Of a DNA stretch of 64,000 nucleotides, positions 41,774-49,860 are shown one piece after another. This DNA comes from Lachnospiraceae bacterium (GTDB lineage: Bacteria > Bacillota > Clostridia > Lachnospirales > Lachnospiraceae), in NCBI GenBank assembly GCA_910575475.1, contig CAJTGD010000007.1, positions 1 to 64,000 on the forward strand. Reading direction: 5' to 3'. The notes under the pieces are model-generated. The model did no database searches. It was not told where the DNA came from and was given only the letters and a program-made list of their open reading frames with translations. The position numbers and the translations under genes are program-made. Each line of letters starts with the position of its first letter. The stretch's first letter is position 1.

Positions 41774-43057
41774 ATGGCTGACATTCAATCACATTTAGAT
41801 TGGCTAATGGATGCTGAACGAGGGGAAGATGTACGTGGCAGCATACGTGACGCAATTGCGGCGATAAATTCCGAATCAATCGCTGCAAAAGATGCTTCTT
41901 CCTTATCGGCACAAGCAGCAGAAAATTCCGCTCGGGAAGCGGCTGATTCAGCGGAGGAAGCTACTAACGCCGCAAATGCCGCTCGGGAAGTTCAGAAGCA
42001 GGCGAACGAAGGAGATCTGGCCGGAACGGTACAAATCGGAACAGTAATTACCTCGGATCCTGGGACATCTGCATCTGTGGAAAATTCCGGGACACCAAAG
42101 GACGCGGTGCTAAACTTTGAGATTCCAAGAGGAGATACAGGAGTTCCTGGAGCATCGTTCAGAATGAGAAAGACATGGGAATCGGGCACGCCATATGTCA
42201 ATGACTCATCGCACATAGATGTTGTCGCCTATAAAGGAGGTACATATGGCTGCCTTATTTCTCACACGTCAAGTGATGAACTGACTCCTGATAGTTCTGA
42301 ATACTGGCAGTGTATTGCCGAGAAAGGCGAAACCGGTACTGTAGAAAATATTGGTGAAACAAAAATCGAATTCACAATAGCCGAAAAGTTATCCAATATC
42401 AGTAAAGACGATTCACTGTCTGTAATTTTAGGAAAGCTGGAGAAAATAGTTTCTGAACTGAAGACCTATAACGCAATGATTGGAGCAACGGCAGAAGAAG
42501 CGGGAAGCGAAGGGCTTGTTCCAGCTCCAGGCATGGGGATGCAGGATGCATTCTTGCAAGGTAGCGGTTTATGGAAGAATCTTGGCGCGGCCGCTTTTCT
42601 AGGGGTTGTCAATAACAGGGATACGACTGAAGAAGGATTTCTTGCCGATGCCAGACAGCTAAAGGAAATTCAGGATCAGATTGATTTGCAGAACTCCACT
42701 TTGGAATCTATGGGTGGAGGAAACGGAACCAATTTACCAGAAGGTGCACATGTTTACTTTTCAAAAAATAGCAAAAGATCTTACGCAGATGCATTCGGAA
42801 ACGATTCGAGCATCGATTTGAGTACGATAAATTCATTGGATTTAATCCATACGTCTATAAACAACCTCAGCACGGGTGCGCAAATTTTTTTCAATACAGT
42901 TGACCGTGTGAATATTGGGCTAGTTCTACATAAATACTCATATGAGTATTACGCAGGAATGATTATTTCCACTCATATGTACTCAAGTGGACGCTTGCCT
43001 GTATATTTTTCTTACGCTACTGGAAACTTTGCAATATTTTTTCCAAAACGTATATAA
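41774..43057 (+). CDS. phase-variable tail-fibre/receptor-binding protein (expressed variant A)
   Basis: AGGAGGAGATATTA precedes ATG 41774. The 427-residue protein has a short N-terminal attachment region, an Ala/Glu coiled-coil part (~36-80), a collagen-like PRGDTGVPGASF segment (~117-128), further helical linkers, and a C-terminal variable domain of ~115 residues after NSTLE. The recombination site copy lies inside the frame at 42691-42705, exactly at NSTLE (AAC at 42692). Everything downstream of it is exchangeable with three silent segments at 43091-43382, 44525-44809 and 44846-45137. The role is host receptor recognition; switching should change specificity. Confidence 0.85.
   Translation: MADIQSHLDWLMDAERGEDVRGSIRDAIAAINSESIAAKDASSLSAQAAENSAREAADSAEEATNAANAAREVQKQANEGDLAGTVQIGTVITSDPGTSASVENSGTPKDAVLNFEIPRGDTGVPGASFRMRKTWESGTPYVNDSSHIDVVAYKGGTYGCLISHTSSDELTPDSSEYWQCIAEKGETGTVENIGETKIEFTIAEKLSNISKDDSLSVILGKLEKIVSELKTYNAMIGATAEEAGSEGLVPAPGMGMQDAFLQGSGLWKNLGAAAFLGVVNNRDTTEEGFLADARQLKEIQDQIDLQNSTLESMGGGNGTNLPEGAHVYFSKNSKRSYADAFGNDSSIDLSTINSLDLIHTSINNLSTGAQIFFNTVDRVNIGLVLHKYSYEYYAGMIISTHMYSSGRLPVYFSYATGNFAIFFPKRI
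42691..42705 (+). other. shufflon recombination site 1 (fixed, inside expressed fibre gene)
   Basis: GAACTCCACTTTGGA on the + strand. The core holds TCCA-CTT-TGGA, an inverted repeat around a three-base centre. Flanks differ from the other three copies (GC before instead of TTCGAA). Confidence 0.85.
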
Positions 43058-43086
43058 TTTTATAATCCGGTACATAGAAAATTATA
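43053..43086. terminator. convergent hairpin between variant A and variant B
   Basis: TATAATTTT (43053-43061) pairs with AAAATTATA (43078-43086). It separates the 3' ends of two fibre variants that face each other, so either one gains a terminator after inversion. Confidence 0.5.
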
Positions 43087-43090
43087 ACCT

Positions 43091-43382
43091 TTACGAGGCC
43101 GTTATCTTTTTCCATGATTTCCAACTGCCATTAAGATTGTCTCTGACATATATGGCGGCATCACTCCTCGAAAAACAAATTTGTATTCGAAGATTTTTGT
43201 TTCCGATGGTCAATATATGACTCCCGTTGACAACATTTGGAATGTTGTTCGCGCTTGTGAACGTATATGCTAAAGAATTTATAGGTAGGTTGTCGGTGTT
43301 TGCATATTCGTTTTGTGTGTACGTAAATGCTAATTCGCCAGAATAGCCGTTTCCTCCACCCACCCCCTCCAAAGTGGAGTTC
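43091..43382 (-). pseudogene. silent fibre C-terminus, variant B (minus strand)
   Basis: On the minus strand an open frame without a proper start runs through the site copy (KNSTLEGVGGGNGYSGELAF...) to its stop at 43091. It has ~95 residues after NSTLE, ending IYVRDNLNGSWKSWKKI, a pyocin-knob-like receptor-binding pattern. Codon phase through the site equals that of the expressed gene, so inversion between sites 1 and 2 would fuse it precisely. It is a stored allele, not a decayed gene. Confidence 0.85.
43368..43382 (-). other. shufflon recombination site 2
   Basis: Reverse copy of the 15-base core (TCCAAAGTGGAGTTC on +), followed on + by TTCGAA. It is inverted relative to site 1. Confidence 0.88.
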
Positions 43383-43405
43383 TTCGAACATAAGCTGTTC
43401 GTTTC

Positions 43406-43414
43406 TGTTATACT
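43406..43414 (+). promoter_or_regulatory. extended -10 promoter for the recombinase
   Basis: TG at 43406-43407, one base, then TATACT at 43409-43414, 26 bases upstream of the recombinase start. It lies inside the invertible region, so recombinase expression does not depend on fibre transcription. Confidence 0.55.
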
Positions 43415-43439
43415 TATGACAAAAAGGAGTGTAACAAAA

Positions 43440-44435
43440 ATGGATGTACGTACACAGATTATCAACAATGTTCTTGGGGCTCTGGTGGGAATTGAAAATG
43501 CGATATTGGATAGGATTGAGAATGCATTGCATATTCAACTGAAGGACTACGAGATACAGGAAAGATGCACAGAAATTGTTCCTCATGATGGTACAAATCT
43601 TGGGATGGTAAGAAAATTTATCGCAACGAAGAGATTGGAAGGGAAAAGTGAAAAGACACTGGAAAAGTATCAGATGGATTTAGAAAATCTGGTATCAACA
43701 TTAAATAAGAAATTACAAGACGTAGAGACATATGATTTGCGATTGTATCTTGCACTTTACAAGGAAAATAGAAAGGTAAGTAACAGGACGCTGGATAACA
43801 TCAGGAAATCAATATCCAGTTTCTTTAGCTGGCTGAATGATGAAGGGTTTATAAGCAGGAACCCAGCCCGAGCGTTGAAGCAAATCAAGTATGATAAGGT
43901 TGTCAGAAAGCCCTTTACAGCTGTAGACCGGGAAAAGCTGAAAAATGCCTGTGAGTTTTTGCGTGATTTGGCACTAACAGAGTTTCTGTATGCATCGGGA
44001 TTGCGCGTATCTGAGGTTGCTTCTCTTGATAGAAATAATATAAACTTTCTGACGAGGGAAGCAACTACGATTGGAAAAGGTGGAAAAGAACGAAAATTTT
44101 ATTTGTCAGAAGTGGCCACGGAGTATCTCCAGCAATATATACGTAGCAGAACCGATTCAAACCCAGCCTTATTTGTATCTGTGAAAGCGCCTTTTGGAAG
44201 GCTGGGAAAAGAAGGGATAGAGGTTGCGGTTAAACGGCTGGGAATAAAGGCAGGGGTGGATAACGTACATCCGCACCGTTTCCGCAGGACATTGGCCACA
44301 GATTTGGTAAAGAAGAATGTGCCGATACAGGAAGTGGCTGAGATACTTGGACATGCTGATTTACGTACCACGCAAGTATACGTATGCTTAGACCAGGAGT
44401 CTGTAAAATATCATTATAATAAGGCAATCGCATAA
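43440..44435 (+). CDS. shufflon tyrosine recombinase
   Basis: ATG 43440 follows AAAAAGGAGTGTAACAA; the longer frame back to 43374 runs through the recombination site and is not needed. The 331-residue protein has a SAM-like core-binding domain (~60-145) and a tyrosine recombinase catalytic domain: Arg189 (SGLRVSEV), Lys in GKGGKERK, HPHR with His277/Arg280, His305 (LGHADLRTT) and nucleophile Tyr314. It resembles XerD/phage shufflon recombinases rather than the Tn916-type integrase at 46817. Flanked by sites 2 and 3, it should invert the fibre segments. Confidence 0.9.
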   Translation: MDVRTQIINNVLGALVGIENAILDRIENALHIQLKDYEIQERCTEIVPHDGTNLGMVRKFIATKRLEGKSEKTLEKYQMDLENLVSTLNKKLQDVETYDLRLYLALYKENRKVSNRTLDNIRKSISSFFSWLNDEGFISRNPARALKQIKYDKVVRKPFTAVDREKLKNACEFLRDLALTEFLYASGLRVSEVASLDRNNINFLTREATTIGKGGKERKFYLSEVATEYLQQYIRSRTDSNPALFVSVKAPFGRLGKEGIEVAVKRLGIKAGVDNVHPHRFRRTLATDLVKKNVPIQEVAEILGHADLRTTQVYVCLDQESVKYHYNKAIA

Positions 44436-44464
44436 GCATTAATCGAAGCAAATATTGTTTAAAA

Positions 44465-44485
44465 ACCTGATGATTCAGGTCTTTT
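44465..44485 (+). terminator. intrinsic terminator after recombinase
   Basis: ACCTGA (44465-44470) pairs with TCAGGT (44475-44480) across TGAT, followed by CTTTTT. It ends recombinase transcription before site 3. Confidence 0.75.
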
Positions 44486-44523
44486 TGGCGTGGATATCAG
44501 ATTTTTTGCATTATTCATTCGAA

Positions 44524-44538
44524 GAACTCCACTTTGGA
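44524..44538 (+). other. shufflon recombination site 3
   Basis: GAACTCCACTTTGGA on +, preceded by TTCGAA overlap (TTCGAAGAACTCC) and followed by GAG. Same orientation as site 1. Confidence 0.88.
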
Positions 44539-44809
44539 GAATATAGGGGATGGAGGAAATATCGCCATAATCACAAGAAGTATAACAAAATCAATAGATG
44601 TGGAAGCCAATTCATGGACTACACATATATTTAATGGATACGATATTCCAAAGGGATACACATATTTATTTTCATTTCCCAACATCAACATTGCTGGTGT
44701 GGTTTGTGTTGTTACTAATCATTCTAGTACAGGCGCGTATGTAAGAGTGCATGCTCTCAGCGCCGTTAAGGCAAATTTGACAGTTACGCAAGTATATTTT
44801 AAGCAATAA
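44525..44809 (+). pseudogene. silent fibre C-terminus, variant C (plus strand)
   Basis: An open frame in phase with NSTLE (AAC at 44525) runs to TAA at 44809: ENIGDGGNIAIITRSITKSI... ending VTQVYFKQ, about 90 residues after NSTLE and unlike variants A, B and D. It has no ribosome site, so it is silent where it stands. It would be expressed after recombination between site 1 and the segment bounded by site 3. Confidence 0.82.
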
Positions 44810-44813
44810 CAAT

Positions 44814-44836
44814 TTTCTATGATCAGATCATAGAAA
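44814..44836. terminator. perfect hairpin between variants C and D
   Basis: TTTCTATGATC (44814-44824) and GATCATAGAAA (44826-44836) form an 11-bp stem with a one-base centre as DNA cruciform, or a shorter RNA hairpin, between convergent 3' ends. Acts as a shared terminator for whichever allele is expressed. Confidence 0.65.
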
Positions 44837-44845
44837 TTTACAATA

Positions 44846-45137
44846 TTATGTGGTTGTTATTTTTTTCCAGGCTCTCCACGAACCGTTAAGATTGTCTCTA
44901 ACGTATATGAAATTACCACTCCTCGAAAAACAAATTTGTATTCGAAGATTTTTGTTTCCAATAGTCAGTATATGGCTTCCATTTGCAACGCTTGGAATGT
45001 TGCTTGCGCTTTCGAACGTGTACGCCAAAGAATTTACAGGCAGGTCGTTGGCATTTGCATATTCGTTTTGTGTGTATATAAACGCCAATTCACCGGAATA
45101 GCCATTTCCTGCACCTATCCCCTCCAAAGTGGAGTTC
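44846..45137 (-). pseudogene. silent fibre C-terminus, variant D (minus strand)
   Basis: Minus-strand open frame through site 4 (NSTLEGIGAGNGYSGELAF...) ending at 44846, ~95 residues after NSTLE with the same IYVRDNLNGSWRAWKKI pyocin-knob-like end as variant B. B and D are close paralogues differing mainly by scattered substitutions (for example TDNLPIN/ANDLPVN, DAAI/GNFI). Stored allele in phase with the fibre gene. Confidence 0.85.
45123..45137 (-). other. shufflon recombination site 4
   Basis: Reverse copy of the core (TCCAAAGTGGAGTTC on +) followed by TTCGAA. Same orientation as site 2. It marks the right edge of the shufflon. Confidence 0.88.
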
Positions 45138-45170
45138 TTCGAATGAAATATAGAAAATATATACTAAAGC

Positions 45171-45196
45171 GCATCCTTACCGATAGGGTGCTTTTT
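45171..45196 (+). terminator. intrinsic terminator right of the shufflon
   Basis: GCATCCT (45171-45177) pairs with AGGGTGC (45185-45191, two G-U) followed by TTTTT. It closes transcription from the shufflon and insulates the lysis genes. Confidence 0.7.
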
Positions 45197-45310
45197 ATTA
45201 TGCATTTTTATAAGAAAGGAAGGTGCAGATTATGCAAATAAGAGCTGATCCGTGATCAAACTGTGTTTTTTAAGCAATTTAGAATTAAAAAAGAAAGAGA
45301 GGATTATATC

Positions 45311-45715
45311 GTGGAAGGAAAAGAAAAAATCGTACTGAAAGACGGTACCGTATTGGCAATCGAAAACGGAGCGTGCGAAAATTGTATCCAGATGACAATC
45401 CAGGATTTGGACGAGCTGAAGGGGTTAGATACAAAATTCACTGACGAGAATTTGGAAAGTTATACCATTCAAAATGCGGCGGGTCTTACTTGCGCTACGC
45501 ATGAGAACAAGCACTTGGTAAGTGAGCTGGTTGAGCATGTGAAAGACGGTATCAGAATATCTTTTAATCTCGCAGACGTTGATATGGTTGAAAAACGTCT
45601 TAACGCATTGGAGGCCGCACAAGAAGGAATAAACTCCGAACAGGCTATACAGGATGGTGCTATCGCTGACCTGGGAGAAATCGTAGGAGGAATGATGGAA
45701 GGCGGTGAAATGTAA
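45311..45715 (+). CDS. phage protein of the post-fibre region
   Basis: GTG 45311 follows GAAAGAGAGG; upstream in-frame start 45263 lacks a site. The 134-residue protein starts VLKDGTVLAIENGACENC, is mixed alpha/beta, then ends in a helical region (MVEKRLNALEAAQEG) with a Gly-rich tail. Such proteins often follow fibre genes in clostridial phages; function unknown. Confidence 0.68.
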   Translation: MEGKEKIVLKDGTVLAIENGACENCIQMTIQDLDELKGLDTKFTDENLESYTIQNAAGLTCATHENKHLVSELVEHVKDGIRISFNLADVDMVEKRLNALEAAQEGINSEQAIQDGAIADLGEIVGGMMEGGEM

Positions 45716-45840
45716 TGGTTAAATTCTATGTGGAAAAGATTCGAAACGGTACGATTAACCAAAACACAGGCGTTGCTTGGACAGTGGAAGATGTTCCGAA
45801 ACCTTGGCGGTCGAAAGTAGAGAAAGAATTGAATAAATAG
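45715..45840 (+). CDS. 41-aa XkdX/CD1375-type small protein
   Basis: The start overlaps the previous stop (TAATG). The 41-residue product contains KFYVEKIRNGTI and VPKPWRSKVEKEL, the pattern of short proteins between fibre and holin genes in Gram-positive phages. Function unknown. Confidence 0.65.
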   Translation: MVKFYVEKIRNGTINQNTGVAWTVEDVPKPWRSKVEKELNK

Positions 45841-45851
45841 GAGAAGAACCG

Positions 45852-46160
45852 ATGACTGAACAAATCGAGAGGGAAGAACATGAGGAGTTCAAACTTAGAC
45901 TCGAAGAGTGGAACAAGCGGCAGGACAAACGACTTGAACTCATAGAGGAAAGTGTGAAACGAATTGAAACTTTGAACTCTTCGATAGAAAAACTGGCTTT
46001 TAACATGGAGTGTATGTTGAAAGAACTCACGGCGCAGGGAAAGCGCCTGGAAATATTAGAATCCAGGGACGGAGAAATGTGGCGTAAGGTAGTTAGTCAC
46101 GCGGTTACGGTAATCGTTGGAATCGTTTTGGGATTCGTATTCAAACAGATTGGAATGTAG
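45852..46160 (+). CDS. XhlA-like holin-accessory protein
   Basis: AGGAGAAGAACC precedes ATG 45852. The 102-residue protein has a long coiled-coil helix (~5-72) and one C-terminal membrane helix (VSHAVTVIVGIVLGFVFKQIG), the architecture of XhlA-type proteins that work with holins. Confidence 0.75.
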   Translation: MTEQIEREEHEEFKLRLEEWNKRQDKRLELIEESVKRIETLNSSIEKLAFNMECMLKELTAQGKRLEILESRDGEMWRKVVSHAVTVIVGIVLGFVFKQIGM

Positions 46161-46187
46161 ATTCGAAAGAAAGAGAGGGTGAATAGA

Positions 46188-46511
46188 ATGAACATGGAAC
46201 TATTGATACAGTATGTAACATATTTGCTTATGGCAGTAGGCGTTCTGGCCTTTTTGGTGGGCGTAATCGTTCAGGTGATAAAAGAGCTGCCGTGGCTGAG
46301 AAATATACCAACGAGCGTAGTGACACTGGTTATCTCCCTTATTTTGTGCCCAGTGTCCGTAATCATTGCCTGCCAGTATTTTAAGATCGTAATTCTCTGG
46401 TATTACGTGTTTGCTTCCTTCATTGCGGCGTTTATTGTATATTTGGTGGCAAGCGGCGGATGGGAACGCATTTCTGAGATGTGGAACCGTACGAAATATA
46501 ATAAGAAATAG
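46188..46511 (+). CDS. phage holin
   Basis: ATG 46188 follows GAGAGGGTGAATA; in-frame GTG 46179 overlaps the ribosome site. The 107-residue protein has three hydrophobic segments (about residues 9-30, 43-61 and 67-87) and a basic C-terminal tail (WNRTKYNKK), fitting a phage holin that permeabilises the membrane for the endolysin. The endolysin gene itself lies 14 kb upstream. Confidence 0.78.
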   Translation: MNMELLIQYVTYLLMAVGVLAFLVGVIVQVIKELPWLRNIPTSVVTLVISLILCPVSVIIACQYFKIVILWYYVFASFIAAFIVYLVASGGWERISEMWNRTKYNKK

Positions 46512-46531
46512 AATCGGGAGGTATAGAGCAT

Positions 46532-46729
46532 ATGGACAATGTACCGATTTGGGAAAAGTTTGCTCTGACCATTCAGGAAGCTGCTCAGTATTTCAACCTT
46601 GGTGAGAAGAAAATCAGAAAGTTGGCACAGGAGCATGTGGACTTTGGGTTTGTGCTGCAAAACGGTAGCAAGACTCTGATAAAGCGCAAAAAGTTCGAAG
46701 AGTTTATAAATTCGACGAGCTCAATATAA
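46532..46729 (+). CDS. xis: Tn916-type excisionase (Xis)
   Basis: GGGAGGTATAGAGCAT precedes ATG 46532. The 65-residue protein reads VPIWEKFALTIQEAAQYFNLGEKKIRKLAQ, a winged-helix/MerR-like HTH highly typical of Tn916 family excisionases, ending with a basic KRKKFEEFI. It directs excision together with the integrase 88 bases downstream. Confidence 0.88.
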   Translation: MDNVPIWEKFALTIQEAAQYFNLGEKKIRKLAQEHVDFGFVLQNGSKTLIKRKKFEEFINSTSSI

Positions 46730-46751
46730 ATGAAAAATCGATAGATTTTGG

Positions 46752-46797
46752 GCCTTAGTTATGGTACAATTGCTGTATCGTACTAAGGCTCTTTTTT
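46752..46797 (+). terminator. hairpin between xis and int
   Basis: GCCTTAGT (46752-46759) pairs with ACTAAGGC (46782-46789), followed by TCTTTTTT. It could limit read-through from xis to int. Confidence 0.7.
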
Positions 46798-46816
46798 ATG
46801 GAAAGGAGTACAGACA

Positions 46817-48034
46817 ATGAGTGTAAAAAGACGAGACAATAAGAATCGTATTTTACGCAATGGAGAGAGCCAGAGAAAGGACGGAAGATACGCATATGTT
46901 TACGTGGATACTGACGGGAAGCAGAAGTTCCTTTATAGCTGGAAGCTGGAGGAGACAGACAGGTTACCGCAGGAAAAACGGGATTGCGTGTCTCTACGAA
47001 CCAAGATAAAAAATCTAAAGAAGGATATTGATGATGGGATTCGCCCGAATGGTGATGGGCTGACGGTATTGGAGTTGGTGGAGAAATATACCTCACAAAA
47101 AAATGGGGTGCGAAGCTCTACAAAAGCAGGCTATGATTATGCAATCCAAATCACACAGAAAGATTCTTTTGGAAGAAAACGTATAGACCAGGTTAAGTTG
47201 TCAGATGTCAAACAGTGGTTTATAAAAATGCAAAAGAATGGAAAAAGTTATAGTACAATTTGTCGAGTACGTGGTGTTTTAAAACCGGCTTTTCAAATGG
47301 CTGTAGATGATGATTTGATTCGTAAAAATCCGTTTGATTTCCCGCTTTCTACTATTGTTATCAATGACAGTAAAGCGAGAGAAGCACTAACGGAAGATCA
47401 GCAGGAAAAATTCTTAGACTTTGTGAAGAATGATAGTCATTTTTCCCAATATTACGATGCGATTTATATTTTGTTTCACACGGGACTACGGATTTCAGAA
47501 TTTACTGGACTGCTGGAATCTAATATCGATTTTGATAATCGTAAAATCATTGTAAATCATCAATTGCTTCGAAGGTCGGTAAATCATCATATGGAATATT
47601 ATATCGAGGATACGAAAACGGCTAAAGGCGTAAGAGAAGTTCCCATGACTCAAGATGTTGCTGAATGTTTCCTTCGGATTTTCAAAAGAAGAAATAAAAC
47701 GGATAATGACCTTGTGGTTGATGGTATGAGAGGTTTTATTTTTCGATCAAAAAATAATGGCCCGGTAAGTGCGAACCATTGGCAAAATTATTTCGAAGGC
47801 ATTTGCATGAAATATAACAAGTGCCATGATTCACAAAAACTTAAGGTGACTCCACATGTATGCCGACATACTTTTTGTACTAATATGGCAAGACATGGCA
47901 TGAATCCTAAAACATTGCAATATATCATGGGGCATTCCAACATTAGCATTACGTTAGATGTTTATACTCACATCGGTTACGATGATGCTCAAATGGAGAT
48001 GGAACGGGTATATGGCAACATGAAAACTTACTAA
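46817..48034 (+). CDS. int: Tn916-type tyrosine integrase
   Basis: GAAAGGAGTACAGACA precedes ATG 46817. The 405-residue protein has an N-terminal Tn916-Int arm-binding-like domain, a core-binding domain (~100-190) and a catalytic domain: TGLRISEF (Arg), HVCRHTF (HxxR), GHSNISITLDVY (His and Tyr). Highly similar in layout to integrative conjugative element integrases, yet here it closes a prophage. It should act on att sites just beyond the gene. Confidence 0.93.
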   Translation: MSVKRRDNKNRILRNGESQRKDGRYAYVYVDTDGKQKFLYSWKLEETDRLPQEKRDCVSLRTKIKNLKKDIDDGIRPNGDGLTVLELVEKYTSQKNGVRSSTKAGYDYAIQITQKDSFGRKRIDQVKLSDVKQWFIKMQKNGKSYSTICRVRGVLKPAFQMAVDDDLIRKNPFDFPLSTIVINDSKAREALTEDQQEKFLDFVKNDSHFSQYYDAIYILFHTGLRISEFTGLLESNIDFDNRKIIVNHQLLRRSVNHHMEYYIEDTKTAKGVREVPMTQDVAECFLRIFKRRNKTDNDLVVDGMRGFIFRSKNNGPVSANHWQNYFEGICMKYNKCHDSQKLKVTPHVCRHTFCTNMARHGMNPKTLQYIMGHSNISITLDVYTHIGYDDAQMEMERVYGNMKTY

Positions 48035-48152
48035 AAATTTACTAATTTTGAAGGCTAAGATATGCCAACTTATATCAAGAAAAGGCGGAGATCCTTTTTA
48101 CTTATAAAAATCAGAAAATGGTGTCAAACCCAGTAAATACGGAGGGAATGCG
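48035..48152. other. probable right attachment region (attR) / prophage boundary
   Basis: This A/T-rich stretch follows the integrase stop and precedes the host-type AAA-ATPase gene. Tn916-family elements integrate next to int. The exact core cannot be fixed, because the left boundary is outside the window and no duplicate can be compared. Confidence 0.5.
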
Positions 48153-49844
48153 ATGAAACTGCCTATAAATATTACCGATTTTTCGAAGATAAGAAAAGAA
48201 GGCTTTTACTATGTGGATAAAACAGGTTTCATTGCAGAACTTCTCCGAACCAGAGGGAGCGTCAATCTATTTACAAGGCCTCGGCGATTTGGAAAAAGCC
48301 TGAATATGGATATGCTCAAATCCTTTTTTGAGATTGGGGCAGACGCTTCATTGTTTGATGGACTTGAGATTTCCAGGGATACGGAACTGTTCAGGCAGCA
48401 TTTGGGGAAGTATCCGGTGATATCTATTAGTCTGAAGGATGTGGAAGGCGAGGATTTTCAGGCGGCGTATGATATGCTTGGCGCCCGTATCAGCGAGGAA
48501 GCAGAACGTTTCAGCTTTCTTTTGGAGAGTGACAGGCTGACAAAATCTCAGAAGGCAAAGTTTCAGAAATTATTAGACGAGGATTTTGATAAGAGCTCAA
48601 TACTTTATGGGAGCATGAGACTGATGACAGAAGTTCTGCGCAGGCATTATGATTCTCCGGTGCTTGTTTTGATTGATGAGTATGACGTACCGTTGGATAA
48701 AGCTTATCAGGCCGGATATTACCCTAAGATGGTTCGGCTGATCCGGTCCCTGTTCAGCCAGGCGTTGAAGACAAATGCGAATTTGTATTTTGCTGTGTTC
48801 ACAGGATGTCTGCGGATTGCGAAGGAGAGTATTTTCACAGGACTGAATAATTTCAAGGTGCGCTCGACCGCAAGCGTTGATTATGCAGAGTATTTCGGAT
48901 TTACGGACATGGAAGTGGAAGAGATGCTGAAATATTACGGTGTGGAAGAACGTTTCCCGGATATGAAGGAGTGGTATGATGGATACCGGTTCGGTAATTT
49001 GGATGTTTACTGCCCATGGGATGTGATCAGCCAGTGTGATATATTAAGAGTGGAAAAGGATGCGGCGATGGAGCCGCACTGGGCGAACAGCAGCGGAAAT
49101 GTGATTGTTCATGATATCCTGAAAAATGCTACGGAAGCGACAAAAGCAGAGATTGAGATGTTGATATCCGGTGAATGCGTAGAAAAAGAAATCATCCCTG
49201 AGTTAACGTATACTGATCTGGACAGCCGGGAACCTAAAGTCCGCCAGAAGTATTTGTGGAGTGTCCTTTTTGCCGCAGGCTATCTGACGGATATGGAGAA
49301 GCCAAACGGCAGAATGCATAAGCTGGTGATTCCTAACAAAGAGGTTCTTGGAATTTATGAAGACAAAATACGTTCCTGGTTTGAGTCGAAAGTAACAGGC
49401 AGTACAGAACAATGGAGACGGTTCTGCACCGCAATTAAGAATGGTGATGTAAAAAATGTCGAGATACTTTTTAATGGATTCCTCTCCGAAGCGATCAGTA
49501 TCCGTGATACTGCCGTGAAGAGTGAAATGAAGGAAAACTTTTATCATGGTTTGCTGCTGGGACTTTTGAATATCGAGGGGAGTTGGATCGCTAAGTCCAA
49601 TATAGAGTCTGGTATTGGATATACAGATATAAAAATTACAGTTCCCGCAGAGAAAATCGGCTGCATTATAGAAGTGAAATATGCGGAGAATGGGGCATTT
49701 GACGCGGCATGCAGGAAAGCGATGAAGCAGATCGAGGATGACGGATATGTCACGGCGCTCCGGCAGGAGGGAATGGAGACGATTCATAAATACGGGATCG
49801 CCTGCTACAAGAAGACCTGTAAAGCTGTATACGAAAAAGAATAG
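48153..49844 (+). CDS. AAA-ATPase-like/PD-(D/E)XK protein
   Basis: ACGGAGGGAATGCG precedes ATG 48153. The 563-residue protein has a modified Walker A (RPRRFGKSLN, ~41-50), Walker B LVLIDEYDVPL (~173-183) and the AAA-ATPase-like/DUF1703 layout, with a C-terminal PD-(D/E)XK nuclease-like region (IGYTDIKITVP and IIEVKYAENG). Function of this abundant gut-bacterial family is unclear; it spreads as multicopy families. It lies just outside the prophage and may have served as context for integration. Confidence 0.85.
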   Translation: MKLPINITDFSKIRKEGFYYVDKTGFIAELLRTRGSVNLFTRPRRFGKSLNMDMLKSFFEIGADASLFDGLEISRDTELFRQHLGKYPVISISLKDVEGEDFQAAYDMLGARISEEAERFSFLLESDRLTKSQKAKFQKLLDEDFDKSSILYGSMRLMTEVLRRHYDSPVLVLIDEYDVPLDKAYQAGYYPKMVRLIRSLFSQALKTNANLYFAVFTGCLRIAKESIFTGLNNFKVRSTASVDYAEYFGFTDMEVEEMLKYYGVEERFPDMKEWYDGYRFGNLDVYCPWDVISQCDILRVEKDAAMEPHWANSSGNVIVHDILKNATEATKAEIEMLISGECVEKEIIPELTYTDLDSREPKVRQKYLWSVLFAAGYLTDMEKPNGRMHKLVIPNKEVLGIYEDKIRSWFESKVTGSTEQWRRFCTAIKNGDVKNVEILFNGFLSEAISIRDTAVKSEMKENFYHGLLLGLLNIEGSWIAKSNIESGIGYTDIKITVPAEKIGCIIEVKYAENGAFDAACRKAMKQIEDDGYVTALRQEGMETIHKYGIACYKKTCKAVYEKE

Positions 49845-49860
49845 AAAGGAACCACCAACC

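Noticed and set aside
41774..45137. Diversity-generating retroelement
   Set aside because: No reverse transcriptase and no template/variable repeat pair with A-specific changes. Inverted recombination sites plus a tyrosine recombinase explain the region better.
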